Source of the DNA: Lasiosphaeris hirsuta
Taxonomy: Eukaryota > Ascomycota > Sordariomycetes > Sordariales > Lasiosphaeriaceae
Length of the DNA: 64,000 bases
Reading direction: 5' to 3'
Assembly: GCA_030549175.1 (NCBI GenBank)
Contig: JAUKUA010000003.1
Location: 2,604,001-2,668,000, forward strand
The notes under the pieces were generated by a model. That model was not told the origin of the DNA. It did no database searches and was given only the letters and a program-made list of their open reading frames with translations. Position numbers and translations under genes: made by a program. This document shows positions 35,101 to 44,800 of this stretch, one piece after another. How positions within the stretch are numbered: the stretch's first letter is position 1; every line of letters begins with the position of its first letter.

Positions 35101-36876
35101 CCAGCAAAGTCGGCGCCACCATCCATGGGCTTTAGCCCTGCACCTGCCTCAGCACGTAGCGCAACATCCGCGATACCGCCGGTTTCGGCAACAGAGTCAA
35201 CTCCTCGACAACAGCAACCTTTGCCAACAGCAAGCGGTGGCCTCAAATCACAATCCATACTACCTTCGGCTGCAACACAAGTTTCCCCAGCACCCTCCAG
35301 CTCAACATCGCGGCCAGCCCCGTCTCCTAGCTTGGGACAGCGCAGTTCGACAAGTTCGCAATCACTCCAACCACCACCTCCCAAAAAGGATTTGATGGGC
35401 GGCTTGACAAATTGGTTTGTCATGGGAGATCAAGGCCTCATGGAGCAGTTTACCGAGTTCTCGATTCAAAATCTGGTTGCTCAAGCATTTGAGCAGTTTC
35501 AAGAGGAAGAAGCTGAACGGAAGCGAAAGGAAGAAAACGACTTATCATGGCAAGAAGCCCGAAAATTCCGGCAATACAGCCTAAGAGTCAAGTTCTTTTA
35601 TAGGTGGCAAGAAAACGTGAGAGCACTCGCTACTCAACGTATTCTTCGTGAAGGAAAAGAGAAGATGCGGCGGTACCGGGAGGCGGAGCGGGTTAAGCAA
35701 CAAAAGGCCAAGGAGGAAGCGGAGAAGGCGGAACGGGAAGCGAGGAGGGCAGCGAGACGAAAACTGGGGGCGGATGGCCAACAACTAGCGATCATGGCCA
35801 CATCACAACGGCGATCCAGCACCGAGGATCAGCTGCTTGCCAGTGGTATCTTCTCCGGCCTCCGGGATGAATTCGGAGCGGCGCGCCGTGTCGTGAGAGA
35901 GGTTAACGGCATCCTTTGGGGCGGCGCGTCTAGGTCCCACCGCTATGCGGAGTCAGAATTAGAATTGGAACCGCGCAGACAGTCAATTTCGGCACGCGAG
36001 CCAGCACAGACGCCAGATAGCACGATGAGCAAGCCAGAAGGATGGAAGACGCGTTCTCTACGCGAGAAATTCGGCATCGAGCCCAGAAGAAGCGTCTCGG
36101 CTAGCAGCTCGATAAATGGTACGTCGTCTAGGCTTCGGCAATCCCTCCCGGGAGCCCCGCGGACGACAAACTTCACGCGAAAACGCTCGGCCGGTGGGTC
36201 TGATGAGGACAATAACTACGAGGATCGAGAGGCCAAGCGCAACCCGACCGTGAGCAAGACCAGCGCGTTTAAGTCACAGCATTGGGACATGCGCGCGCGA
36301 GGATTTGTGCCAATGCCCGACGGCAAGTGGCTCCCCGAGTCTATTGCCAATGCCATTCGAGCTGGCAAGCGGTTCGATGGCCTCGGCGATTGCGGATTGG
36401 GGCCAGGAAAGGAGGCCAGGGCAGGGAGCCAGGATGGACTCTTCGGGGTGGCTGCGGTGGACACGGACGATGAACTATCGTCGTCCAAGCTACAGCTGCG
36501 ACTCACGAAGCTGAGGAATAGGCCTTTTGAAAGTCGTGGCCACGGTCATAGCAAGAGCGTGAGCCATAGCAATGCTGGGTACATGTTTGAGTCGCGGAGC
36601 GGGTCAGAAAGCTATTTCGAGTCGCCACCTCCGCCTCCACTATGGAACGACACCGGGGTAACTGCTTCGAAGAGGAAGAGGGCCATTGGGGAGGATGAAG
36701 ATTTCATTCTAGGCACAGGCGAGTCGTCACCCTCGGCGGCGAAGAAAACGCACATCGGAAAGGAGGAGACCAATGCCATGGTGCAGAATGTACAAGACAT
36801 GCTGCGAGAGCTGAGAGAAACGATGGATCGCCTGGACGAGGATCGACCGTTTGCGAGGGAGCAGTCAGCCGTATAG
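32167..36876 (+). CDS. SAC3: Sac3, scaffold of the TREX-2 mRNA export complex
   Basis: Sac3 scaffolds TREX-2 (with Thp1, Sem1, Sus1 and Cdc31) at the nuclear pore and couples transcription to mRNA export. Intronless, 1569 residues. The N-terminus has FG-type nucleoporin-like repeats (NPFGAPP, NPFGAAT, SIFGAPP, NPFGSSQ, NPFGNPT). The Sac3/GANP PCI-like domain spans about 325-640, starting FKGTCEDMCPEFEQVSRV and including ALRRTTNYLFNDLLQ and FHATALHLLSRKGYAND. A long Ser/Pro/Thr-rich linker (about 720-1070) carries further SPFG and SFLG motifs. About 1076-1230 hold the likely Cdc31/Sus1-binding CID helix: MGGLTNWFVMGDQGLMEQF, then ARKFRQYSLRVKFFYRWQEN, then a charged helix. The C-terminal region is disordered and ends in a short coiled coil (MVQNVQDMLRELRETMDRLD). 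Length and order match Pezizomycotina homologues. Confidence 0.93.
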   Translation: MAAPANNPFGAPPQAIANPNPFGAATSALGQPASIFGAPPKPAAGTPAFAGFGSLPSAAGNPFGSSQAPAFGAFSGSTTSAHQSSPAVRNPFGNPTTQAPPGNPFAAGLSTNGSAQGPSSFGSQAQLGSTQLNVLDSNEMARRKKSKSPQSKNGNASGFGKQGQKNENEGPRNSPFKAEGPRSTTTHQANGSNGFGSQAKESVKKFQPGQRNRSDRPDMSKERTQPRFVKNRAQNGPNREPGERTKQLSPFAFNFANKLYAQLQKDGIKPPQWLPDLGNPNKRGAVETLKEAYKKYRIRVYESLRKAELIDDPEKRRKLEDALPFKGTCEDMCPEFEQVSRVAEYDVKNEEKEAQSDGLNSWPEPSKMVKKFGRSAAGQDAPLPMDVRSVDALRRTTNYLFNDLLQSDDNLPSMHNYLWDRTRAVRKDFTFHSQKSPEEMKDMVYCFETITRFHATALHLLSRKGYANDDFDYKQEIEQLGRTILSLMEAYDACRDKHVQCENEPEFRSYYLLLNAHDPSIGTRIPAWGKEFWFESEEIQTALSLVQAMEDVREPKGPIKPRRMTTLSDTAFANYFAIVEDPRVSYTMACVAEVHFTSVRQNILKNLVKGYARYRDAPRTISAPDLNKILRFDTTEEAVEFIELHGFEFSTWVPDGKPAPPAPYLLLNSKKKYVPSPRVRQSYSGQLVERKRASQSLAHLIYNTVYEESEEKQKPKAADDDSPDSLFVPQSTGFQESSPSSASSPNPTPSDTPSSPFGSPIKDTTAFNEIVAHKKPLEAPKPSSFSFLGVRGSPASQPGTSGSSNTFSAFRQGAPQAQATSSSPSSVFSQPPLGFAQPLGTSTPRGALPTTEASTPQPPIFGQNPQPSQGTAVSSASRTPKPIEATSPFSSLNKDLGTIHASALPQTPQNPPSFFTSTSTTENDGTPKLSSTSLAPAQGTNIPKSNSLGSFGPSSSFSGSSVLASSPGSNTLSSAATTPAKSAPPSMGFSPAPASARSATSAIPPVSATESTPRQQQPLPTASGGLKSQSILPSAATQVSPAPSSSTSRPAPSPSLGQRSSTSSQSLQPPPPKKDLMGGLTNWFVMGDQGLMEQFTEFSIQNLVAQAFEQFQEEEAERKRKEENDLSWQEARKFRQYSLRVKFFYRWQENVRALATQRILREGKEKMRRYREAERVKQQKAKEEAEKAEREARRAARRKLGADGQQLAIMATSQRRSSTEDQLLASGIFSGLRDEFGAARRVVREVNGILWGGASRSHRYAESELELEPRRQSISAREPAQTPDSTMSKPEGWKTRSLREKFGIEPRRSVSASSSINGTSSRLRQSLPGAPRTTNFTRKRSAGGSDEDNNYEDREAKRNPTVSKTSAFKSQHWDMRARGFVPMPDGKWLPESIANAIRAGKRFDGLGDCGLGPGKEARAGSQDGLFGVAAVDTDDELSSSKLQLRLTKLRNRPFESRGHGHSKSVSHSNAGYMFESRSGSESYFESPPPPPLWNDTGVTASKRKRAIGEDEDFILGTGESSPSAAKKTHIGKEETNAMVQNVQDMLRELRETMDRLDEDRPFAREQSAV

Positions 36877-38608
36877 ATAAAGGTTCAAAGGCGGTGGGCA
36901 TGTATTGAGATTGCAGGTGTGGTCCTCGATGACTCGGGGGTTCCTTTATGTAAATGGGGGATGCGTTTTACGTAGGGTTGGACAAAATGATACCACTAAA
37001 GCGATGCAAGTACCTAGCCAGTCCTCCTGAGGCATAAGCTGCCGCTTAGGGAGGGAAATGAGCGTTCCGAATTTCTCTTGGAATGTTTTGATATATGCAG
37101 CATGGAATGGTTGCAACAAAATGGGGCTGATCGGGCTGATCACGGCGCGGCGTTATGATTTACTGGGCATTCTTTGACCCAAGACAAATCTGGTTACTTA
37201 TTAGCGGGAGCATGGCGGGTGTTGTTAGGTGTATGGGAATTTGAAGCCTCTTAGGAAGTTGAGGATCAGGAAGACATTCTGCACTTTATTCCCTTGCTTC
37301 AAGATTCCCCCGGTGCAATGCTGATTGATGCCAGTGTGCTGTGCTCGGCGACCCTGGAAATAGGGGTTGCGTTTTTCGGTCTCAAACACACAAGCAATCC
37401 GGGGTCCCTCTTAGCTACCTTAGTAGATAATCCTACAAGCGCCGGGAGGCCCATGAAAATGAATTAAGTAATACCCCCGAGTCCCCAGCCCCTTCATCAG
37501 CACAAGAGTGTCGGTTGCCCCCGACACGCCTCCCTCGTACCATAACTTATTCTGCCTCATCAACAAACCACCATTGCATCCTATTATCCACAACAGGTTC
37601 CTGTCACCGGTACCCATATGAGAGAAAGTCTGCAGGGCGACGTGGGACGTATCTTGCATGTATACGTAGCCACAAACCATCCACTCACTGTCTTGCTCCC
37701 GTGTAGCTCTCAGTCGCACCGCATTTGTGCAATACTATTGGTCCTGGAGAAGAGAACCGCGCACAGTGAATTGGGGGATGTCGAAGTGTATGTCTGTATC
37801 AAATATGTCCAGCCCGAGGAGAACATCACATACTAGCGTGGGCATAGAGAATAGGAGGCGGCGGAAAGCACCGAGGTTATTTTCCTACGACGGGCGCTTA
37901 CAGCACCACCACCATTGGCTCAACATAGGCTACCCGACCGGACCGCCTCATACCCCCCCCCCCCCCCCCCGCATGGTACCAACTCTCCCGGATAGAAGGA
38001 TATCTTTGGCGTATGAGCTGATGCTGGATAAAACCATGGGCACAAACACCAAAGGGGGGGGGGGGGGGAGGGGGGGCTGGGAGCACTCCTGCTTTTTGTC
38101 ACGCCAAGATCAAGTTCGACCAGGCACAGCAGTGCAGCTCCACGGCGCACGCATCTCCCTCCGAGATCACCAGCTGTATAAGTGCTACCAAGAGTCGCAA
38201 CGGGGTTACATCCCAGGGCTAGATCGCACCGACATCCAGGTGACTTGTATTCAGACGGTCAACGTTGCCTTTGCTTAGGAGCTACATGGCCAGTCCAACT
38301 CGATGGGACAAGAGAGTGTGCTTCAGACAGATTTGATATACGGGTATCGCTCATATCCACATCCTGCTTCAGACTCTCGTCTCTATAAACTTCTCACCAA
38401 GGCCGGAGCTGAAACAAGCTCGGCCCCGATCCTCACCCAGTCCCAGACCCCTAAGCCAGAGACTGCAATGGTATTGTACACACGACATATATAGTACAGC
38501 AAGGAAAAGCGGCATATAGACATCGCCGAGGTCATGGGGTATATATCACATACATAAACATTGCGAAAAAGAAAAAAAATAAGAGAATACCGACGGGCGG
38601 CCATCTCA
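36877..38608. other. Convergent spacer between SAC3 and LPXTG-like gene A
   Basis: 1.7 kb between convergent 3' ends. It holds a C18 run (37953-37970) and, 83 bp further on, a G15 run (38054-38068), which together form an inverted homopolymer pair. No recognisable gene is present; the ORFs read through the homopolymers as poly-Pro or poly-Gly. Confidence 0.5.
37953..38068. repeat. Inverted homopolymer pair: C18 then G15
   Basis: Pure C at 37953-37970 and pure G at 38054-38068, then AGGGGGGG to 38076. The two tracts are complementary and could fold into a GC hairpin with an 83-nt loop, or form i-motif/G4 structures. Confidence 0.85.
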
Positions 38609-40402
38609 TCACCGCTTCTTGGGTGGTGCTGAGAAGGCGGTCTGAATCTCCCATGACTCAATGGGGCTTCCTTTCTGCTTGACGGGACTGTTCCGTGTGT
38701 TGATGGGACTCACTTTTGAGTTGGAGTCGCCCTTGGAATTCTTCTTGGCTGGGATCTTCAAGCGCGGACTCTTCGGTGGCGGCGGCGGTGGGATCGCAAG
38801 GGCCACGCCGATTCCGGCACTGCTGCTACTCAGCCGGCTCCGCGGCTGGTATGGCTGGATTTGTTGTTGCGGGCGCTGGTCGGGCCACCCGTAGCTTCTC
38901 AGCAGCGGACTCGCTGTCGCACCAGACACCGGGCTGCTAAAGGCACTGACCGCCTGGCTGCCAGGGCTACCGTGAACCCCGTGGTCTGCTGGAATGTAAG
39001 GCTTGATACCAGGGAGGAGAGCCGTTGTGCTTCGCGCCGACTCTGCAGACAAGGGTGTCGTGAGATCTGCTGGGCTATGGTACATGGCGGCCGAGGACGG
39101 CGATGCGTGGACATGAGGTGGGTAGGCCGGAACGGTGGTTGTTATGTGATGCAGCGGGACTGTGGAAGCATTGCCGCCCTTTTTGAAAATAGGTGTCTTC
39201 TCATTAAGGGTAAAGTGCCCGGGCTTTTCGTCATAAGGGGACTCCCATTGCTGGTCTTTGATGGGGTCTAGCGTCTTCTCATACGACGGATTAGAGGTGT
39301 GCGGCTTCCACATGGAAGATCGGCGGTGGGCGTCGTCCGCATACTGAGTTGACCGCTTGTTGTCGGCCAGTCCTTCCTCACCCCCTGGCCAGAAGCGAGG
39401 CGACATGGAGTGCGTCTGGCACTGAAAGGACAGTGACGACCGATGGCGATTTCGAAATCCACCGTGGGGGTTGGCCTCGAAGCTTGCTCGGTCACGCTTG
39501 TTCCTGCGTTTTCGACAGCAAACAAAGACCACGGCTACGGTGATCAGAAAAATGGTCAAGACTCCGGCAACGATTCCGGCAATGGTGGTTGCCGGTAAGC
39601 TAGTGTCGGATCCAGGGCCTTGAATGAGTGTCAGGGGGTCGATGATGGTGATCGGGTTGGGCGCGAAGATGGTGTCGTTCAAACCGAGTATCTTTCCCGG
39701 ACCGGGCTGTTGTAGACAGCCAGCCTCGAGGGCAACAACATCTAGGGTGCTTGTGTTAGACGCAGGCTTTTTCTTCACGGCATGGTTGTCTTACAGTTGG
39801 CCTGATACTCGGTGTTCCCCTCAGCGCTGACACAAGACACACACCTGTCATAGGTAAGTGTGTCCCTGGCATCGCCACCGTCTACGCCCGCAACCGCACA
39901 GTACGAGTATGCCGTCATGTTTTTCTGGTTCAAAATGCCATGCTCAAAACTGGTCCGCAGTGGCCCGCAAGCCATGGACGTGCTGCATGGCGTGGATCCA
40001 GCGTCACTCGCGTTCGGGTAGGCGAATACGCAGTAAGAAAGGCTATATCGTAGGTTGTCTAGAGAACAGGGTCAGTCATGATAGACTCGAAGGATAGAAC
40101 GCCTCTGGCTTACACAGGAACCACATCTGATCACTCTCAACACCCTGCGAGAACGTGCTGTTCTGCAGACAGCTCATACAATCCTTCCATTTGGACCCGG
40201 AGGTGCCAGCATGTGACATGTCTTGGCAATTGATGTCGGAATTCCGCGTGTTGGATGAGTTCGGGTCCGACAGGTCTAGGTCGGGCGAGTCCTGACATGT
40301 TTTTGCACATGGCGAGTTGGGCGTCACCTGCAGCGTGGAAGCTAATTGTGATGATATTAAGAAGAGGGCGAGAATCGCCAACGGGAGTCTGGAGAGAGCC
40401 AT
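38609..40402 (-). CDS. Cys-rich type I membrane protein, LPXTG-like family, paralog A
   Basis: A secreted-domain, single-pass membrane protein of a filamentous-fungal family often labelled LPXTG-domain protein; function unknown. Exons are 40402-40114, 40058-39795 and 39741-38609, giving 561 residues. A signal peptide covers about 1-23 (MALSRLPLAILALFLISSQ). The ectodomain to about 230 has a Cys scaffold: SPCAKTC, CMSC, MWFLYNLRYSLSYC, PCSTSMACGPL, YSYC, CVSC and NYVVALEAGC. LPATT at 233-237 precedes the membrane segment (236-258), which ends VFVCCRKRRNKR. The 300-residue cytosolic tail is Ser/Pro-rich with polyproline (IPPPPPPKSPR). The domain order resembles cell-wall sensors with a signalling tail, which is inference. 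Paralog B lies 7 kb to the right on the same strand. Confidence 0.87.
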
Positions 40403-41608
40403 CTTATCTGTCGGAAGTGAGTGTGGTCCGGGGCCAGCCTAGGACTTGGTGATGGTGAGGGGTATTAAAAAAATCTAGGTGGACGCCAGGTCGCAAAGTT
40501 AGGTTGAAGTTGTCGGTAAGACCGTCTAGGAGCCACGAGGAGCGTGCTGCTGCTCCGGGTCAACGTCGTCCTAGCGGGGGCATGTGGAAAGGATATAACT
40601 ATGGGGCTAAGAAGCGAAGGGAACGACCCGTGCTAGACGTGTACGTAGTATATGGGGAACAGAAACAGAAGCAGACACAGAACACAGACCATAGACGGAA
40701 GGGAATAAGAGAGAAGGTAAGCAGTATGGATGTTTCAAATACCCACCGTCGCACCGCATGCTATCTATCTATCCAGGCACGCAACACGGCGTCACACAGC
40801 GTGGGAGCCCATGGTGAGTCCAGGCCAGGGGCAATCTCGTGCCGCCCGTTGCTCTCGGTATTCCTCCGATGCAGATGGGCTATCGACGCCGGAGGTCGCT
40901 AGCACTACTCAGGAACCGCGTAGTACTGCGTAGCATCTCCCACCCCCAAGTGTGATACTACTGTGTGTGTACATCAACCGTGTGTGCAGCAGCTGCAGCA
41001 GGGGGGTCCGAGCAAAAGGACCAGTCGCCTAGAGAGTTCGGACGTCGTGTGGCTGGCCAGGCCGCCGTGGGGTGTGACGAATGGACGTGCTGCCGCTGCC
41101 GATCCTCGCGATTGCTTGATTCTCGACAGGGGCCGCCAGGGCCTGCCCAGGGCCTGCCCGCCGGGCGCCAATCATCGAGGGCGACGGCAACCCACCGGCA
41201 GATGTGCCCGCGATGCCCACGATGCGGTGCTGTGGGGAGGACGAGTCCATTATCAGGGCGAAGGATTCGTCCTCCAGTGACGAGTGCTAAAAAGAGAAAA
41301 ACAGAAGGAAGAGAGTATACAGCAGCATACAACCAGTCATTCCTACCTGCCAGGTTTAGATTTTTCCTCGTTCCATCTAGCCGATGTGGTGGCGTGTTGG
41401 TCAAACGGTCGGGGCAGTTGTGGAGGTGAGGGGTAGCAACGACAACCGGCGATTGTGGGTTCGTGGAGCGCTTCTTCTGAGATGGCCTGGGATGCGGTCG
41501 CATCAACTGCGACACGAAGGGAGGAGAAACGGCGAAACAAACTGGTCCAATGGGCCAGAGCAGGCGAGAACAAGTCCCAGCAGTCCGGGAGAGGAGCTCT
41601 TCTCCCCT

Positions 41609-41625
41609 CCCCCCCCCCCCCCCCC
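41609..41625. repeat. Poly-C run of 17 nt
   Basis: Pure C tract, preceded by TCTCCCCT, in the spacer right of paralog A. Confidence 0.85.
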
Positions 41626-42702
41626 GCGGTCGCAGCGTTTCGCACACTATGGGCGGGTTTGTTTCGAGGGCTATGGAGAAGACCACGAAGAGCAAAAACC
41701 GCTTAGTGAGTGGCAGGCGGGTCGCTCGCTGGTCGACGGGCGCTTCCTGGTCGCTTCCAGGTCGCGCCGTGACAGCTGGACCCACAGGTCACCTAAACAA
41801 GACGCCAAGATTCAAGCTAAACTGTAAGCGGATAGTCAACGCAAAGCTTACTCGCAGCACACTGTCTTCTTCCCCAGCTCCCATTCGCCCTTCGTCTTGA
41901 GTCGCAAGTGATAGAGTGCAGCTAGTCCGTACTGTGAGGTACGTCTACCCGCTGGGGCGCCATGTTCAGGCTGGCGGGCGTCTCGAGGTGTAGGTAGTCT
42001 ACACTGAGAGAGGTGGCGCGATATTTCTGAAATATCCAGCGCCAGCAGCGCTAAAGCTTCATTTCGTGCTAATTTCACCCAGCTCCCGGCGTCCGTCGGC
42101 GGCGTGTGGTGACCACCACCATACCATGGTGAGCATCTTGTCACGATGTTGCTTTTCTTACCCCCGATTTGAAAAGACTCGCAGATGTTCATGGATCAAG
42201 GGTTACGACGACAGTGGATGACAGTCAGCCCAAACTGCTGGTCCATGGATCGAAGCATTCCAGATGCCAAGAGGCTGCCGTTGCTAAATTTAACCAGCGA
42301 GATCTTGACAATAACCTTCTGCTGAGAAAGCCGCGTGGGATATAGATGAGGTCTGAATCCTCCTTGTGAAACGATGGCTTCCATTCCCCAATTGCCGGCT
42401 CAAACCAGACGGTCATATATTGCTTGAGCCTTATTTGGGGCCAAAACTGTGTCCCCTTACCATTACCGAGGTGGAGATAACGTGGCCAGGCACCCGAATC
42501 GGCTTCGTACCTTTTGGGCGCTGACTGCTCGAATGAATTGGGAAACTCATCTACAGCCAGCTCACCAGACCAAGAGGCTCCACAGATTGCGAGACGCTGG
42601 GTAGGTACTTTACCTTGGCTACAGTTTGGCAAGGCCGGTAGCATTAGGGGCGACCACGCAACCGACCCCTTTCCCGGGGCGGGGCGCGTATTCTGGCCGC
42701 GG

Positions 42703-42703
<1 letters not shown>

Positions 42704-42747
<44 letters not shown>
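42704..42747. repeat. (CT)22 microsatellite
   Basis: An uninterrupted CT dinucleotide repeat of 44 nt, the longest perfect microsatellite in the window. Such polypyrimidine tracts can form triplex DNA; here there is no adjacent gene start to support a promoter role. Confidence 0.95.
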
Positions 42748-42750
<3 letters not shown>

Positions 42751-43080
42751 ATCATATTGACGATTGATGGCCTAGCGCTGAAGCCCGGAAAGCGCGAGTT
42801 GGCGTCCCGGAGCGGCCAGCCTCAGCAGCCCATTCGTGCAGGCTTTCCGAGCCGTTTCAGCATCTCCTATCACTGCAAGATGTGGGTTACAGAGAGTCTC
42901 CATCACCGACAAGGCGTTGTATATTCATGCCCTCAAGTTGCTGGCAAACTCAGGGGTACATGGTCTGGGCGCCAACAAGACAGGAATCAATGTTGAAGGC
43001 ATACACGCCAGCATAATATGTTTCATGTTCTGGCTTTCCTGTGTGAACCGACCCTCAAACGCGCCGGGATCCCATCACAG

Positions 43081-43100
43081 CCCCCCCCCCCCCCCCCCCC
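43081..43100. repeat. Poly-C run of 20 nt
   Basis: Pure C tract about 160 bp beyond the 3' end of the GH43 pseudogene. Confidence 0.9.
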
Positions 43101-43258
43101 GGAGGGAAGGTCATCTCGCCAGGTGCTGGCCTCTCGTGGTGGAGGTGTGGTGAAGGTCCCTGCCAAGCCAACCTCGATCACGGCCCAACCGTCGTCCGAT
43201 GTCCCATGTAGAGACCAACATCCAGCCCACTTCAACGGCCGGATGTGTGTCGGCGACC

Positions 43259-43727
43259 TCAGCCCGCAGTAAGTGTCGTGCCCACCAGGTCAAACGACGC
43301 CCCAAAGAGACACCTCCCCTGCGGGTAGTTCGCGTAAAACACCAAGACCCCGTCGGCCTCACCGTCGGCCCCTGAAGCAGTTACGGCATTTGTTGCACCA
43401 CCGGGCGCTGCTGTGTTAAAGTCGATCGTCTGAATCAACAGCTGTCCGTGCTTGGTGTACGGGCTCGTACGGCGGCCCGGCCGCGTGCGTCGTCGCCGCT
43501 ACGCCCACGCAGTGCTTCGTGCCGGCCGGTGACGGCGCCGTCCTGTTCCCCGCAACCTCCCCGGAGTAGTACACAATGTACTGGCCAGCCCCGACGCGCC
43601 GCACGTCGGACGCCCAGCTGTTGCGCCCCGTCGACGGCGCCGAGGCCGCTTGGATGTTGTGCACGCCGCTGGCGGTGGCGAAGGCGTACCAGGTGCCGTC
43701 GAGGTCTTGGAGGAAGGAGGGGTCGTG
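43259..43727 (-). pseudogene. GH43 glycosidase pseudogene with a large internal deletion
   Basis: Two pieces of a family 43 glycoside hydrolase (arabinanase/xylosidase-type five-bladed propeller) are joined out of frame. Piece 1 (about 43727-43465) reads HDPSFLQDLDGTWYAFATAS, then RNSWASDVRRVGAGQYIVYY and AGTKHCVGVAAT, ending PPYEPV. The Asp of HDPS is the expected general base. Piece 2 (about 43459-43259) is in another frame: TKHGQLLIQTIDFNTAAPGG, then GVLVFYANYPQGRC, then LFGASFDLVGTTLTAG and a stop. The middle blades, with the pKa-modulating Asp and acid Glu, are missing, as are the signal peptide and start. The junction lies near 43456-43465. A live protein cannot be made. Cell-wall arabinan or xylan degradation was the likely ancestral role. 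Confidence 0.75.
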
Positions 43728-44800
43728 TTGCTGTTGACGTCAGCGACTTACTTGTCCTTGGTGACTTTCTCGTTAGACCAGCACGAGGAGTAAACAGTAG
43801 GCGTGGGATCTCGAGCATTGGCGGCAGCTATGACTCGAAGACACTTCAAGGCTCCCTAGTAGTCTTGCTTGTGAGCGTGCAAAATGACAACAAAAGCCCC
43901 TAGTTTAGATTTTTACAACATGGCCGAGCACACCTCGAGACTTGGAAGTGCGGGCTACCTCAAGCATAGGATAAACAGGTCGGCTAGTTTGCGGGAATGA
44001 CTTGCGGAAATTCAAGACCCTGACCCCCGAGTTAGCACGGAGGCAACAAAATGCGTGCGCATCACCAGTATCTACTCTGCATCAAATAAGCTGAGGCTTA
44101 CATGGTACGGATCACTCATCCGAGCGTCAAGGTTTTCTTTATCCCACAAAGTTCTTCAGAATGCCTGCCGCACTGCTGCTCTTGCGCGTGGGAATGATGC
44201 GAGAGAAACCCAAGACCACCATGTTACTTGGTAGACAAGCCTGGTTGTAGACAAATGGAATGTAGCCCTGTCACCCATCATCACGTCGCGTATCGGGCAG
44301 GTTGTTCCCAAAGCCGTCCGCGGAGGAGTGCACTCTTCCCATCCATCAGACAATGTTGAGTAGACAATTGACACCCAACCACCGCCGATCCCTGAGCCAA
44401 AGCCCTTGCCCAAACAGCTGATATGCAAGTCCAAGCGAAGTGAATGTCCGTCCCTCTTGGGCTTCAGCGCTCACGCTAGATGATCTAAGCTCTCCCGCGA
44501 AACGACAGTAGTAAGCGGGAGTGGCGGCACTGGCCACGGATAAGGTTCCGTCATTACGCTCCGAACTTGGACCACCAACATTGGATTCTACAAGACTACG
44601 GGGTATAGAGGGCACATCACTACGTGGCAATACTTCATAAGTAAGCGTTCTATTTCTACTACCACAAAGGCCTCACTTGATATGTCCATGAACCAAGACC
44701 TTAACGCCATTTTCCCAGTCCCTTTTTGGACAAGACCACAATGCACAACTTAACGCCTCCGAGTGAGAAGAATCCAGATTGAGACAGAAAAAATACAGCC
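43728..44800. other. Spacer left of CBF5
   Basis: About 1.07 kb between the pseudogene and the CBF5 stop codon. Its right part should be the CBF5 3' UTR. No recognisable coding sequence or structured RNA is seen. Confidence 0.5.

Larger units (their letters stand above)
40403..43258. other. Spacer upstream of LPXTG-like gene A, with microsatellite and poly-C runs
   Basis: The first part should be the promoter of paralog A. The rest is non-coding as far as can be seen: a C17 run (41609-41625), a (CT)22 microsatellite (42704-42747) and a C20 run (43081-43100) just beyond the GH43 pseudogene. A 275-codon minus-strand frame (40958-41785) runs through the poly-C tract and has no known similarity. 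Confidence 0.5.

Noticed and set aside
34752..35423. 223-codon minus-strand ORF within SAC3
   Set aside because: Antisense shadow of the Ser/Pro-rich SAC3 linker.
40958..41785. 275-codon minus-strand ORF with poly-Gly
   Set aside because: It depends on reading through the C17 homopolymer and shows no family similarity.
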